From Brienomyrus brachyistius (lineage: Eukaryota; Chordata; Actinopteri; Osteoglossiformes; Mormyridae): DNA of 64,000 bases. Under the pieces are notes generated by a model. It searched no databases. It was not told the origin of the DNA and saw nothing but the letters and a program-made list of their open reading frames with translations. The position numbers and the translations under genes were made by a program. This document shows, piece after piece, positions 12,070 through 21,628 of the stretch; within the stretch, counting starts at the first letter, position 1; each line of letters starts with the position of its first letter. The stretch lies in assembly GCF_023856365.1 (NCBI RefSeq), contig NC_064536.1, forward strand, positions 34,898,776 to 34,962,775, written 5' to 3'.

Positions 12070-12698
12070 CAATACAGGTTGCCTTATTATAAAGTGGCAG
12101 CCATACTGGTTAAATTTGCAAACGACACCAAGGTGGGTGGTGTAGCAAATACTGAACTATTACTAGCAGTATATTAAGGCAGCCGATTATACTGAGTACC
12201 CAGGATGAGCCCATGTGTGATTGCCCTGGTACAACCTATATGGGTCCTACACAGGAAACCCAAATGGACCAGCCCATATGTGACTCAGATGACTAACACA
12301 AATGGGTCCCATTTGAATTGCCCAGTCTAAGCCCATGCCCAGTTAGAACCCATAAAGCCCTCTAATAACCTCTGTGGGGCCCACAGCTCCTGTTAAGAAA
12401 AACATAAAAGTCAAACTATTACACTGATGCAAATTACAAGGCACAGGTAACATCTTTGATAAGATTGAAGATAAGTTCATGAACTTGTTTTACAGGCTGA
12501 TTTTTAGTTGCTCATCATACATCACACATCTAACTAAAAAGACAAGATTATTTCTTCAGAAACTACCTCTGTGATCTTTTATGGAATACTGACTCAATAT
12601 TAATTTAAAAACCACTGGAATTCAAAGTGACAGATGGCCGTAGAGTCCTGTCTATAAACCTTTATTAATACTGAAGTGACAGAGGTAAGGTTTACGTA
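12070..12698. other. Non-coding stretch
   Basis: No gene seen. Bases 12200-12370 repeat loosely related motifs built on CCCATRTG and AACCCA, possibly a diverged minisatellite. Confidence 0.4.
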
Positions 12699-13517
12699 AG
12701 GAATAATTGACGACGGGCCGTTGAATTATTAGAAAATAATGCACACCCGAGGTGGTAATGCGGCCACGACGCGAAGCGGAGCTCAATTATTCCGCTTATA
12801 CTACGGTTGCCACACCTCAAGACATCGATCAGATGATATATTTCAAGGGATTCGTCCGGTTTTTCTACTTAAATCGCTATTGTGAGTAGGATTATTTCTT
12901 CCGCATCTCATCCAATGACTCTTTTGCTAGTTCCAAAACGTCATTTTAAAGCTGGCAATGGAGGCTTGAGCCATTAATAGCAGACTAATGCAGTTAACAA
13001 TGAAGTTATTAGAAAGAGAGCGAGAGAGACAGAGACACAGAGAAAGAGAAACAGAGAGAGAGAGAGAGAGAGCTTGTATGAATTAGGCTACCTCTGTGTG
13101 TCCCTCAACAGTGTTCTGAAGCACCGTCTCTAAACTGTAAGTCTGTTTTAAGATGCAGCGCTGTTATTACCTCGCTAGTGAGAAATGTCATGTGTAGCCT
13201 TTAAGTTGGTACACTAGGCTAACTAATACTGCTGCAGCCCAGTTGTTGAAAGTTTCATATTCACCGTAAATATTAAAATTTACTTTCGGAAAATCATCTG
13301 TCATGTTGTTGTTTTTGTTAGTCCTGTGTGCTGTATAGGTACTGTATGCTAATTTCCGTTATTACAGTTAACTATGCGAAGTGATATGGAACTGTAATGC
13401 GGTCAAGAGAGCTACCTGGAACTACGTTCGCCGTGCGTTTATCTGAAAATAATTGCACACCTCAGAACGTTTGTCAGCCAATCAGATTCAAGCATTCAAC
13501 GGTCCCGTAGTATAATC
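12699..13517. repeat. Possible non-autonomous DNA transposon
   Basis: The left end (GGAATAATTGACGACGGGCC) and the right end (read inverted, with a related CGGGACCGTTGAATG) resemble the inverted ends of fish ISL2EU/PIF-type MITEs. Related inner motifs (TAATGCACACC against GTGTGCAATTAT) recur in inverted order. A GAGA-rich microsatellite lies at 13013-13072. The exact ends are uncertain. Confidence 0.3.
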
Positions 13518-13819
13518 ACAGATAACAGGTTATGTTTGAAGCTTTATTCGGTCACACAAGCAGCTTGACGGCACAGACTCAGTGCTATTTGTCTCTGAGG
13601 AAAAGGAAACTCATTAGATTTCCTGTCAAACATTTATTCAGGTAATTACACCAGGAATGCCGAAGGCAAGCAATAGTCTGATACATAATAAAAACTAGCA
13701 GCTGTCGGAATGGTTTTATTCGTTTTTATTTATGTTGATTTATTTAGTTGTTATATACTTTTGGATTAAAATGAATTAAACAAATTTGTCCGTCATTGAT
13801 GTTGGATGTTACTACTGTT

Positions 13820-13948
13820 GATCTGTCCTGCCCGTAGCCTTCTTTCCCTTAATAAATCCCCAGTTTTCCCTGTATTCCGCCTGCCTGCCTTGTCTTTCCC
13901 TGCCTCCTGCCCACTTACCTGCCCGTCGCTACCCGGGATACCTGACAA
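13820..13948 (+). repeat. Family S LTR-like repeat, 3' fragment
   Basis: Contains the family's AATAAA followed by C/T-rich GCCTGCC repeats and an end near CCTGACA, as in the 32.1 kb copy. The 5' half is missing. Confidence 0.4.
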
Positions 13949-14247
13949 CTGCAGTTCCGCTGTTTTGTTTGGCACCCTAAATTATGTCCTGCAATCTGTG
14001 GAAAAATCTGAAGGCTGAGGAATGTTACGTAACACAGGTAAAATGCAAAAACTCTCTCTGGTGTAATTCACTGCATAAAACCAATGGTCTTAAGTGTGGT
14101 GTCTTCTTCATAACACTCCCTGACTTTTGTATCCGTGACCATGAGATAGGGTGGGCTGCTTTTCTTCCTTCATTTGACTAGTGTTCCTTCCTTTCCTCCC
14201 AGCCTTGGCTGGTGGTTCAGGCAGCATCACCTTCTTTTAATGGACCA

Positions 14248-14445
14248 CAGTTACACAGAGATGAACAACATGGAATACTTTGGATTGAGGTTTTGCAGTA
14301 AGAGGGTGCTGAAGGAAAAAGGAGTTTCAAAGAAATCGGTCTGCCTGTACTGCCGATTTTGTCTCTGCCCATTTCAGATGTTCATGTAAAGTGTGAATTT
14401 ACTAATGTGACATTCCTTAAATATAACCACTGAAACAGAACGGTT
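14248..14445 (+). repeat. Dispersed repeat, copy 2 (inverted partner at 5.6 kb)
   Basis: Inverted match to 5619-5816 over about 200 bp. See that entry. Just beyond it, at 14482-14867, a 386-bp block has weak hAT-like ends (CAGAGGCGGAGCTA against CAGACGAGGAGCTG, inverted) but no matching 8-bp duplication. Confidence 0.7.
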
Positions 14446-14958
14446 GTAAATTTGCTGTCCAGTTTGGTAGATGGACTGACGCAGAGGCGGAGCTATGGAT
14501 AGGTCTGGGTGGTATTGACAGCTGGGCCCACCCAATTAGATTAATGAATCTGCATTCTTTATATATAAATTACTGTCTTCTAACTCTGTTCCTATACATC
14601 ACTGTTGTTACTGTGGCAAGTACGACAGAATGTGTGAGCTCCCTCTAGTGGTCTTCTAGGTATAATTTTTTCTCACTTTTTTGCTATTCTGTCTTTTCAT
14701 ACCTATAATGCGGCGATTAGCTTCATACTGGGCACCGACACCTGGAAATGACGTAACATCGAACCAAATGCCAAAAGTAATCAGAAGTTAGCACGCTGCC
14801 CAGAATGCACAGATAACAAGCTACACTGCAAGTCGTCCAGCCACGACGTCACCCAGCTCCTCGTCTGCCGTCTAAAATACAGGTAAATTACATGTGCTCC
14901 ATATTTCTGCAGCTGACATTATTTTGAACTGGGCCATAAAGAACATATTCTCATAGCG

Positions 14959-16080
14959 ATGGCTTTTAATCAGTCCATGCTGGATCTGGGAGAAATGATG
15001 CGGCGAGCAAAGCAGGTGGTTTGGGTGTCGACGGTGCGTGAAGGTGTGCAGGCAGTGGCAGGAGAGAAGATGTTAAGGATTCAGTGGAGTGCAAAGGTTG
15101 TAGGTGATTTGAAGTTAGACAACAGAGATTCGTGGCTGTGGAGCATGATAGGAGTACAGTGTGATGCAAAAGAAAGTACAGAGGAATGTTGGCAGGAAAT
15201 GGAAAGAGAAGTGCCTGAGGAGGTGTGGACTGCTCATGATACAGATGTAGGCCTAGTAAATTCAGCTAGCCCACTGGAAATTTATCTTAAGCCAGGGTGC
15301 ACACCACCCTGGAAAAACCAGTACCCCTTGAAACCTGAGGCCGAGGAAGGCATAAGGGAAACGATAGAGGGATCACTGGATGCAGGGGTGTTGGTGCCTA
15401 CCATTAGCTGCTGCAACACCCCCCTCTTGCCTGTGCCAAAGGCAGGAGGTGAAAAGTGGAGGCTGGTACATGATTTGCGTGCAGTAAATGAGGTAGTGGA
15501 GGATCAGACAGCAGAAGTTCCCAATCCACACACTCTGTTGACAAATGCGCCCCCCCATTGCAAAATGGTTTACAGTTGTGGATTTGTGTTCAGCGTTTTC
15601 AATGTGCCCCTTGCAGAACAGTCACAGTTTCTGTTTGCTTTCACCTACAGGGGTCAGCAGTATACCTACACGAGGATGCCACAGGGATTTAAGCATTCGC
15701 CGCATGTTTTTAATCAGGTGCTTAAGGCAGACTTAGATGGACTGAATTTAAAAAGTACAGTGATACAGTATGTGGATGATCTATTGTTGTGTGCGGAAAC
15801 GCTGGCAGACTGCCACCAAGACTCAGTGCAGTTGCTGAAGGTGTTGGCGAAAGGGGGGCATAAGGTGTCCAAAGCCAAGCTGCAGTACTGCGAAGAGCAG
15901 GTTACGTACTTGGGGCGTGAGATCAGCCATGGGAGGAAAGCTATAGCAGCAGAACAGCTAAAGGGAATCACTAAGGCTCCGAAACCCATGACTGTGTCAC
16001 AGATGCTGACATTTTTTAGGAACGACAGGATTCAGCGTGGACTGGATTGAGGACTGTGCTGTGAAGGTGGCACCGTAGTG
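14959..16080 (+). pseudogene. pol: ERV-2 pol: linker and reverse transcriptase
   Basis: A long open frame (363 codons) holds a second retroviral RT. Seen: a Q-Y-P-L substrate-like approach (WKNQYPLKPEAEEGI), fingers (LLPVPKAGGEKWRLVHDL), MPQGFKHSP motif B and the YVDD active site (QYVDDLLLC, about 15767-15793). Motif A (VVDLCSAF) is readable only in another frame around 15545-15640, where compensating indels shift it out and back. So the continuous ORF is not a functional enzyme. The sequence is diverged from ERV-1 but of the same general gamma/epsilon-like type. No 5' LTR or gag precedes it. Confidence 0.85.
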
Positions 16081-16119
16081 GGCACTGATAAAGGAGGAGG
16101 GCCACACTAATTTGAAGGC

Positions 16120-16810
16120 CCCCTTAATTTGGACTCAGTAGCATTTGAATCTATCAAGCAGGAGCACCAGAATGCACCTGCTCTGGGCCTCCCAGTCTAC
16201 ACCAAGCCATTTTATCTGTATGTCGGGAACAGGAAGGACGGCTTTGGGACAGCCCTGCTCACTCAGGACTTGTGTCCTGGCAGACGGAAGCAAGCATTGG
16301 CATACTATAGCATGAAGCTGGACAATGTGGCTCAGGGATACCCACCCTGTTTCCAGGCAGTGGTGGCTGCCTATTTAGGCTATGAAAAGGCCACTGCCAT
16401 CACAATGGGTTATCCAGTGACAATTTATACTTCACATAAGGTGGTGGACCTTATTGACAAAGGCAAATGTGTGTTGACCCCAGCAAGGCAGTTAGCGTAC
16501 TTTGCATTTCTCTCTTACCCGGATGTGACAATAAAGCGCTGCACTACAGTGAACCCTGCAGACAGCATTCCCCTGGAGGATGAGGGGCAGCCACATGAGT
16601 CTGGAAACAAAGGGGGTTTCGCAAAATTGACGGCTCCCCCATTCAGCATTATAATCAGATTTTGGAGTTGCTACACGCAATGATGCATCCCAAGCGTTTG
16701 GCTATTGTTTAGTGTCATGCCCACCGCAAAGGTCGTGATTTTGTTATTCAAGGCAATGCGGCCTCTGATGCGGCAGCCAGGGCGGCTGCGCAGGTCAGGA
16801 CTGCTCATCT
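16120..16810 (+). pseudogene. pol: ERV-2 connection domain; RNase H core deleted
   Basis: 16129-16610 matches the RT connection region (AYYSMKLDNVAQGYPPC and NPADSIPLEDEG, parallel to ERV-1). The frame then jumps, near 16600-16640, straight to the C-terminal part of RNase H (LLHAMMHPKRLAIV, then CHAHRKGRDFVIQGNAASD). Compared with ERV-1 about 110 codons are missing, including the stretches that would hold all three catalytic acids. The retained tail has an in-frame stop (TAG, about 16710). Confidence 0.75.
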
Positions 16811-16811
16811 T

Positions 16812-17966
16812 TTGCCTATGGTGACTATAGAGCTGGACCTTACTGTTTCTGATCTGGTGGCCCTGCAGGAGCGTGCGGGCCCCTATGAGGCCTCAGTGTG
16901 GCTAAAAAGGGGGGCCTCTAAGGATGCTAATGGTCTGTATAGCAACCATGAGGGACTTTTGGCCGCACCTCTGTCTTTGGTGAACATTTTGATAACGGAT
17001 GCGCATGGTCTTGACCATTGCACAAGGGGGGAGGTGTTTTTACACCGCAAGGTTTCTGGGCACCACAGCTGGAAGCAATGGTGGATGCAAGGTTGTCAGA
17101 ATGTGAGGTATGCATTAAGAACAATGTACGCAAAGCAATCACAGCCCCAGTAGGGCACATTCCAGTGCCAGAGGGACCGTTCAGACACTTGGTGATGGAC
17201 TATGTGGACATGGGAAAAACAGCATATGGAAAGCGATATATGCTTGTGATTGTGGACAGGTTCAGCAGATGGGTGGAGGCAATACCGTCCAAAGACATGG
17301 GGGCGATGACAGTGGTGAAATTCCTGATCAGAGAGGTGATTCCGAGGTTTGGAATACCAACTGAAATAAGCTCTGATAATGGAGCTGCCTTTGTGGGGAA
17401 AGTTACTAAGTTAGTAGTTCAACAGCTGAGAATAAAACAAAGGTTGGCATGTGTGTATCACCCTCAGTTGCAGGGTATGGTGGAGAGAGTGAATGGCACA
17501 CTTAAGCAGAAGCTGAATAAGATTTGCGCCACCACGAAAATGAACTGGGTAGATGCACTGCCGGATGGAAACGCACAGGGTGACACATTTATCTCCGCAT
17601 GAAATGCTGACAGGGAGACCAATGCCTGGATCAACTTGGAGGGGGCCATATAAAGGACCCAAGCTAGATTTGCTGGGGGATGAATTAAAGTTGTACATGA
17701 GGACTTTAACCAAAATACACAAAGCTATTTCCAAACAGGAAAGGGAGAAAGCACTGAAAGAAGACACAGACCAGGAGGAGCCAGTCATCTTTCCAGGAGA
17801 TAAAGTCTACCTGCGAGTGTTCCGGCGAAAGTGGCATGAGCCCCGACGAGAGGGACCCTTCAAGGTGACACGAGCCACAGCAACAGCGGTGCAGGTAGAA
17901 GGGAGTAATACGTGGTACCATTTGAACCACTGCACTAGAGTACTGCACGAAAGACGGAGTCACTGA
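16812..17966 (+). pseudogene. pol: ERV-2 integrase (frame-broken)
   Basis: The N-terminal zinc region is split between frames (16812-17153). The catalytic core is read in 17018-17602, with first Asp in VMDYVDMGK, second in SSDNGAAFVGK and Glu in GMVERVNGTLKQK. A C-terminal domain at 17553-17966 contains PGDKVYLRVFRRKWHEPR. Frameshifts occur near 17100 and 17570. The residue pattern is otherwise well kept, so inactivation looks moderate in age. Confidence 0.85.
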
Positions 17967-18876
17967 AAGCGACACAGAGGATGCAGTTGCCCTTGACTCA
18001 GATGGCCCTGATGGAGCTCCCAGAGGAGCTCCACAGCTTGGGGTGGAGCCAGTTTCAGGTTCAGAGCAGAGTGAGGGCCAAGAGGGAGCATTGCAAGCAG
18101 GTCAGCCACCCGAGACAGGACACGAAGCTGTGGGTTCTGGTACGGCTGACAGCAACGACATTAGTGATGCTAATGATATATCAGGCCCTTCAGGTCTGGG
18201 TGCACAGCAGGAACACAGGTCAGGTGAGCACAGGACAGCTGACTTCACTGATTCAGCCTTGTCCTTTGATGCTGAATAACCTCTCAGATAACAATGAGCG
18301 TAAGCGGAGAGAAATGGGGGGAGATATGGGAGTGAGAAGAGTGAGCAAATTGTAGAATATACCCAGGATGAAGTAGACCTGGATGGGTTAGCAAAACGTA
18401 CGCTTGGAAATTGGTGGTATAAATGGGCTAAGTATACCGCCGCTTCATTATGGCAGGAGGGGTGTGTGTTGTGTGCAAGTCCTGACCCTTCAGTTAGGGT
18501 TGTCCCGTTCCCATACACTAATAAACAGTGTGAAGAATGGGAAATGGAGAGGATTATGAGATTCTGGAAGAGTCTGTGTCAGGAGGGGCAGGCCCCTAAG
18601 AAAGTGCAGGCCCACATCTAACCGGACAGAGCGCATACCGTACTGCCCATATCAGTGTCTGAAATATCAGGGAATTACTAAATATGCGTACAGGGTGGAA
18701 AAGCATTGTGGGCAGTTTAATCCATGGGAAGGAGGTCAGCAAGATATTATGGTGAACAAATTGAGTTTTTTTCAAGGCACTTATTTATGAGTGTTTTATG
18801 AATGATGGGCCAGAGGAGGTAGGCATCTTCTGGGGAAGCTATATATGCAATATATCCAGGGGAGGTCATTGTATGG
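17967..18876 (+). pseudogene. env: ERV-2 env, 5' half (interrupted)
   Basis: Downstream of integrase a D/E/S/G-rich leader is followed by frames of a retroviral surface envelope: an NWWYKWAKY motif, a Cys pair (CVLCASP), and further on ICNISRGGHCM with an N-linked glycosylation site. Stops and shifts occur at about 18620 and 18790. The envelope normally mediates receptor binding and membrane fusion, but this copy is broken. It ends at the duplication GTATGG where the Maverick element begins. The reading frame on the far side (30395 onward) is in register with it. Confidence 0.6.
18871..18876 (+). repeat. Target site duplication GTATGG (left)
   Basis: The same six bases are at 30395-30400, directly after the right inverted repeat. 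Six bases is the duplication size usual for Maverick/Polinton integrases. The ERV-2 env frame runs in register across the two copies. Confidence 0.75.
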
Positions 18877-18886
18877 CGATCCTCCC

Positions 18887-19351
18887 CAGAGAGAGATGGA
18901 ATACCGCTTCTTTCAAAAATGATTTATGACCTAAAGGTCAAAAAGGTCACGGGTGAAAAGTTCACTTGGGGGGCGGGGCTTGGTTGTGGTGGTACGATGT
19001 GACGTCACGGGAGTTGGATTTAATAATTTATTTAATAATTTATTTAATTATTTATTTTTAATTATTATTATTTTAAATTATTATTTTAACTTATTATTAT
19101 TTTAACTTATCTATGTATTATTTTAAATTATTTATGTATTATTTTAAATGATATTGAGGAGAGTGGTTATGAGTGTGTATTAATTTACTAAGTTATTATT
19201 TTAAAAATTATATATATATATTTTTTTTATATTGAGGAGAGTGCTTACTAGTGTGAGGGGGGGTTTTTGGTCGGACGCCGCCGCCGGGGGCTGAGCGGGG
19301 GTGGGTTACCTGATGGAGCGTGAGCGTACGGTGTGTCTGGTATTGCGGTAC
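18887..19351 (+). repeat. Left terminal inverted repeat
   Basis: Begins CAGAGAGAGATGGAATACCG and matches the reverse complement of 29944-30394 nearly base for base, apart from small length changes in the AT-rich middle (19020-19220). Ten bases (18877-18886, CGATCCTCCC) separate it from the target duplication and have no counterpart at the right end. It includes a GC box and a palindromic CRE. Confidence 0.9.
18968..19007 (+). promoter_or_regulatory. GC box plus CRE palindrome in left TIR
   Basis: GGGGCGGGGC (Sp-type GC box) is followed about 20 bp later by TGACGTCA (19000-19007), the perfect ATF/CREB palindrome. The same pair, inverted, is in the right TIR (CRE 30274-30281). Binding is inferred from motif only. 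Confidence 0.5.
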
Positions 19352-19489
19352 CGCAATTTTCCTCTTTTGGTAAAAGAAGGTATCATCGCCTTACCATGCA
19401 TGCCACGCCCCCCTCCCCCCACCAACAGTTGGAGAATATAGGGAGCTTTGCGCTGTAGTGGGAACACTAATTTTTTAAAAAATACAGAC

Positions 19490-20113
19490 ATGTCTGCCAC
19501 TCCCGAAATGAAAGATTCAACCTCACCTTCTAAGACTCAGCAGGAGCAGGAGGCTGTTATGCGGCCTCCGGGGGCTCCCAGGAAGATTCGTACGACATTT
19601 AGACGGGTACCTATGATGCGACCGTCGGAAAACCCGAGGGCTACCTGGGAGCTGCCCAATGGGGATAAACTGGTCTGCCTCTTTGACAACGCTGCGGAGG
19701 AACTGCGCGTCTTTCAGGTCAGCGGAGACGGCCCAGACCCCACGAAAGACGACCCGTATCTGGTGACTTTTTCTGAAACGGAATGGGGAAACTTGAAGAC
19801 TGTCGTTACCCCGGTGATGGAGGAGAGCACCGACCCCGACCCCGACTTTCAGGCGGACAGTGGTAGAATGGAGATGCACTATAGAGATGCTGCTAAACAA
19901 CGTAGCACCTTTATGAAGTGGGAAGCGACCGGGGAGCTGGACAAGAGAATCCTGAATATATGGCAACGGCCTAAATGCGACTGTTTTGGGCTGAGAATAC
20001 CGTTTGTGATTTGGATGCGGCTGATTGAAGAAAAGTCCGGTTACTTCCAAGCGCTGTTTAAGGAGAGTCGGGGGCGTAAGGAGATGCAAGAGTTGAAAAA
20101 ATCTAAGCCGTAA
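19490..20113 (+). CDS. Maverick left-arm ORF A, unknown function
   Basis: An intact ORF of 207 codons starts at the first good ATG (MSATPEMKDS); an in-frame upstream ATG at 19448 is less likely. I do not recognise the family. The N-terminal 50 residues are polar and basic/proline-rich (PPGAPRKIRTTFRR). A compact middle follows (WELPNGDKLVCLFD, then FQVSGDGPDPTKDDPYLVTF), which could be a small beta-rich fold. The C-terminal part carries KCDCFGLRIPFVIW and a lysine-rich end. It is the first gene inside the left TIR, the position where adintoviruses keep accessory or early genes. No membrane segment or nuclease motif is visible. Confidence 0.7.
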   Translation: MSATPEMKDSTSPSKTQQEQEAVMRPPGAPRKIRTTFRRVPMMRPSENPRATWELPNGDKLVCLFDNAAEELRVFQVSGDGPDPTKDDPYLVTFSETEWGNLKTVVTPVMEESTDPDPDFQADSGRMEMHYRDAAKQRSTFMKWEATGELDKRILNIWQRPKCDCFGLRIPFVIWMRLIEEKSGYFQALFKESRGRKEMQELKKSKP

Positions 20114-20152
20114 GGATCAGCCCCCACCCCTCACCCCCTCACCCACCGTCGC

Positions 20153-20160
20153 TATATAAA
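20153..20160 (+). promoter_or_regulatory. TATA box for ORF B
   Basis: TATATAAA lies 32 bp before the ATG of ORF B in a C-rich context, so the transcript start would be very close to the start codon. This suggests a short leader and a promoter of its own. Confidence 0.6.
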
Positions 20161-20191
20161 GTGGACTCCGTTACAACCCCTTTTCACAAAC

Positions 20192-20917
20192 ATGGCAGCA
20201 GCTGCAAATTATAGCACCAAAGTGTTCTCCGACGACGACGAAAGCGGGGACAATGAGGCTCCAGCAGCAACACAGGCCGCTGATCCTGGGGACCTCCAAC
20301 CAACACAAGCCTCTGATCCTGGGGAGCTCCCACCAACACAGGCCTCTGATCCTGGGGAGCTCCCTCTGACCCCTCCAGCAACACAGGCCTCTGATCCTGG
20401 GGAGCTCCCTCCGACCCCTCCATCAAAACCGGTCTCTGATCCCGGAGAGGACCCTCTGACGCCTGAGATCTGCACGCTTCTCTCCAGACCCGCTCTATGC
20501 CGAGGAATGCTGAATTGTATAAAAGCCACGATAGTGGGCCTTTTACCCTCAGTCATCAGGAAGCATCAGCAGAAAAACTGCTTCGGCTGCGAGGTCGATC
20601 ATCCCAGTCAGAGGCAACACCCTTGTCTGTTTCCTCCAGGCAGAAATTACTTTTACATACACTTTGACTCTGTGTTGCGTGACCTCTGGACCGACCGGCT
20701 GACACCCGCCTTGACCCACGTTCTATCGACCCTGGGCATCCGAGCGGCCGTCAGCAGGTTGGAGGGGGCAGTGGAAGCTATCCTGCACGATCTGCGTGAG
20801 GCCCGCAACGGCATGCTGGAAATCAATCGACTGGAACGAGATCTGTTTGGTCAGAACCCCGCACTTAAGCAGATCCTGGAAGAAGAATTTCTGACTCGTT
20901 GGGAGGCCCTAGACTAA
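20192..20917 (+). CDS. Maverick left-arm ORF B, Cys/His-motif protein
   Basis: An intact 241-codon ORF. Residues 10-90 are acidic and proline-rich with five imperfect repeats of SDPGELPPTQ type, likely disordered. Residues about 92-240 are folded-looking. They contain C130-x2-C-x3-H-x5-H-x-C145 (CFGCEVDHPSQRQHPC), a candidate zinc-binding knuckle, and a helical C-terminal half (RLEGAVEAILHDLREARNGM). I recognise the H-P-S-Q motif type as recurrent in fish Maverick-like elements but know no function. A TATA box lies just upstream and ORF C starts 18 bp downstream, which suggests one transcription unit. Confidence 0.7.
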   Translation: MAAAANYSTKVFSDDDESGDNEAPAATQAADPGDLQPTQASDPGELPPTQASDPGELPLTPPATQASDPGELPPTPPSKPVSDPGEDPLTPEICTLLSRPALCRGMLNCIKATIVGLLPSVIRKHQQKNCFGCEVDHPSQRQHPCLFPPGRNYFYIHFDSVLRDLWTDRLTPALTHVLSTLGIRAAVSRLEGAVEAILHDLREARNGMLEINRLERDLFGQNPALKQILEEEFLTRWEALD

Positions 20918-20934
20918 AACAAAAGCATCTTGTG

Positions 20935-21414
20935 ATGGGGAACGGTATCGGCGGACCCTTACGGCAGTTTATGTTAAATGTTTTTTTAGAAAAAGTTAGT
21001 CCACTGTTGTTGCATGCTATTGATAAAAAAAGCGATTGTCGGGATAGGGATGATTATGCTTGTTGCTGCTTTCATAGAGTGTTAATTGAGATTGCTCAAG
21101 TCGGAGAAAATTATCAGCGTGGGGTGGATTTACTTACTCGGCTGATGGCAGAGGGAGAAGGGGAATCCCCTGAAAGTCTCATACGCGCCTGTCTATCTTG
21201 TATTCCCGACAATGAATTTGACTGTAATCACATTTTTGTATTTTATGCTTTAATCGTAGACGTAGTTGCCTTTAAATTTCATGATGAGCAGCCTTTCGAT
21301 GTTAATCAGATGCTTTCTACTCTGCATACATGTATCGTTGAAAAAGCCACTATATCCACCTTACTGCCTGTGACATCACTAATCTACCTCAACAACTGTC
21401 ACAGGTGTAACTAA
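20935..21414 (+). CDS. Maverick left-arm ORF C, possible Bcl-2-like protein
   Basis: An intact ORF of 159 codons; the start was chosen at the first ATG (MGNGIGGPLRQF), 18 bp after ORF B. It is largely helical and Cys-rich. The segment IPDNEFDCNHIFVFYAL lines up loosely with the BH1 helix pair of Bcl-2 family proteins (polar turn, then an amphipathic helix with a hydrophobic core). The total length also fits a viral Bcl-2. A BH2-type W-I/L pair and a membrane tail are lacking, so this is a weak structural guess. Viral Bcl-2 homologues are reported among animal DNA viruses, where they block apoptosis. Confidence 0.6.
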   Translation: MGNGIGGPLRQFMLNVFLEKVSPLLLHAIDKKSDCRDRDDYACCCFHRVLIEIAQVGENYQRGVDLLTRLMAEGEGESPESLIRACLSCIPDNEFDCNHIFVFYALIVDVVAFKFHDEQPFDVNQMLSTLHTCIVEKATISTLLPVTSLIYLNNCHRCN

Positions 21415-21520
21415 TTGTATGCCTGCATTTTGAAAATGTATATCTTTCACGAATTGTATGCCTGCATTTTGAAAATGTATCTTTCATGAATTGTATAACT
21501 GCATTTTGAAAAAAAAAAAT
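21412..21520 (+). repeat. Three-copy repeat after ORF C
   Basis: Three imperfect copies of about 40 bp (core TGCCTGCATTTTGAAAATGT) start at the ORF C stop codon. A-rich sequence with AATAAA-like signals follows near 21558, which probably ends the left transcript. Confidence 0.7.
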
Positions 21521-21555
21521 ATATATATATATCCTTCACTAATTGTATGGCGTTG

Positions 21556-21580
21556 CAATAAAAAAAAAAAAGAATAAAAA
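21556..21580 (+). terminator. Probable poly(A) signal for left-arm genes
   Basis: CAATAAA followed by A runs and a second AATAAA lie directly downstream of ORF C and its repeats. It is the only clear plus-strand signal before the tRNA. Confidence 0.45.
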
Positions 21581-21628
21581 AAAAACTTGAATACCATTGT
21601 CTTTTGTAAAGAATAGACAAAAATGTTG

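Noticed and set aside
14482..14867. Possible hAT MITE with CAGAGGCGGAGCTA-like ends
   Set aside because: Ends match at only about 11 of 14 bases and the flanking 8-mers differ. Kept only as a remark.
15545..15736. Separate small gene inside ERV-2 RT
   Set aside because: It is the out-of-frame motif A of the RT, displaced by compensating indels.
20209..20556. Minus-strand ORF with GSSPGSEACV repeats
   Set aside because: Antisense shadow of the SDPGEL repeats of ORF B.
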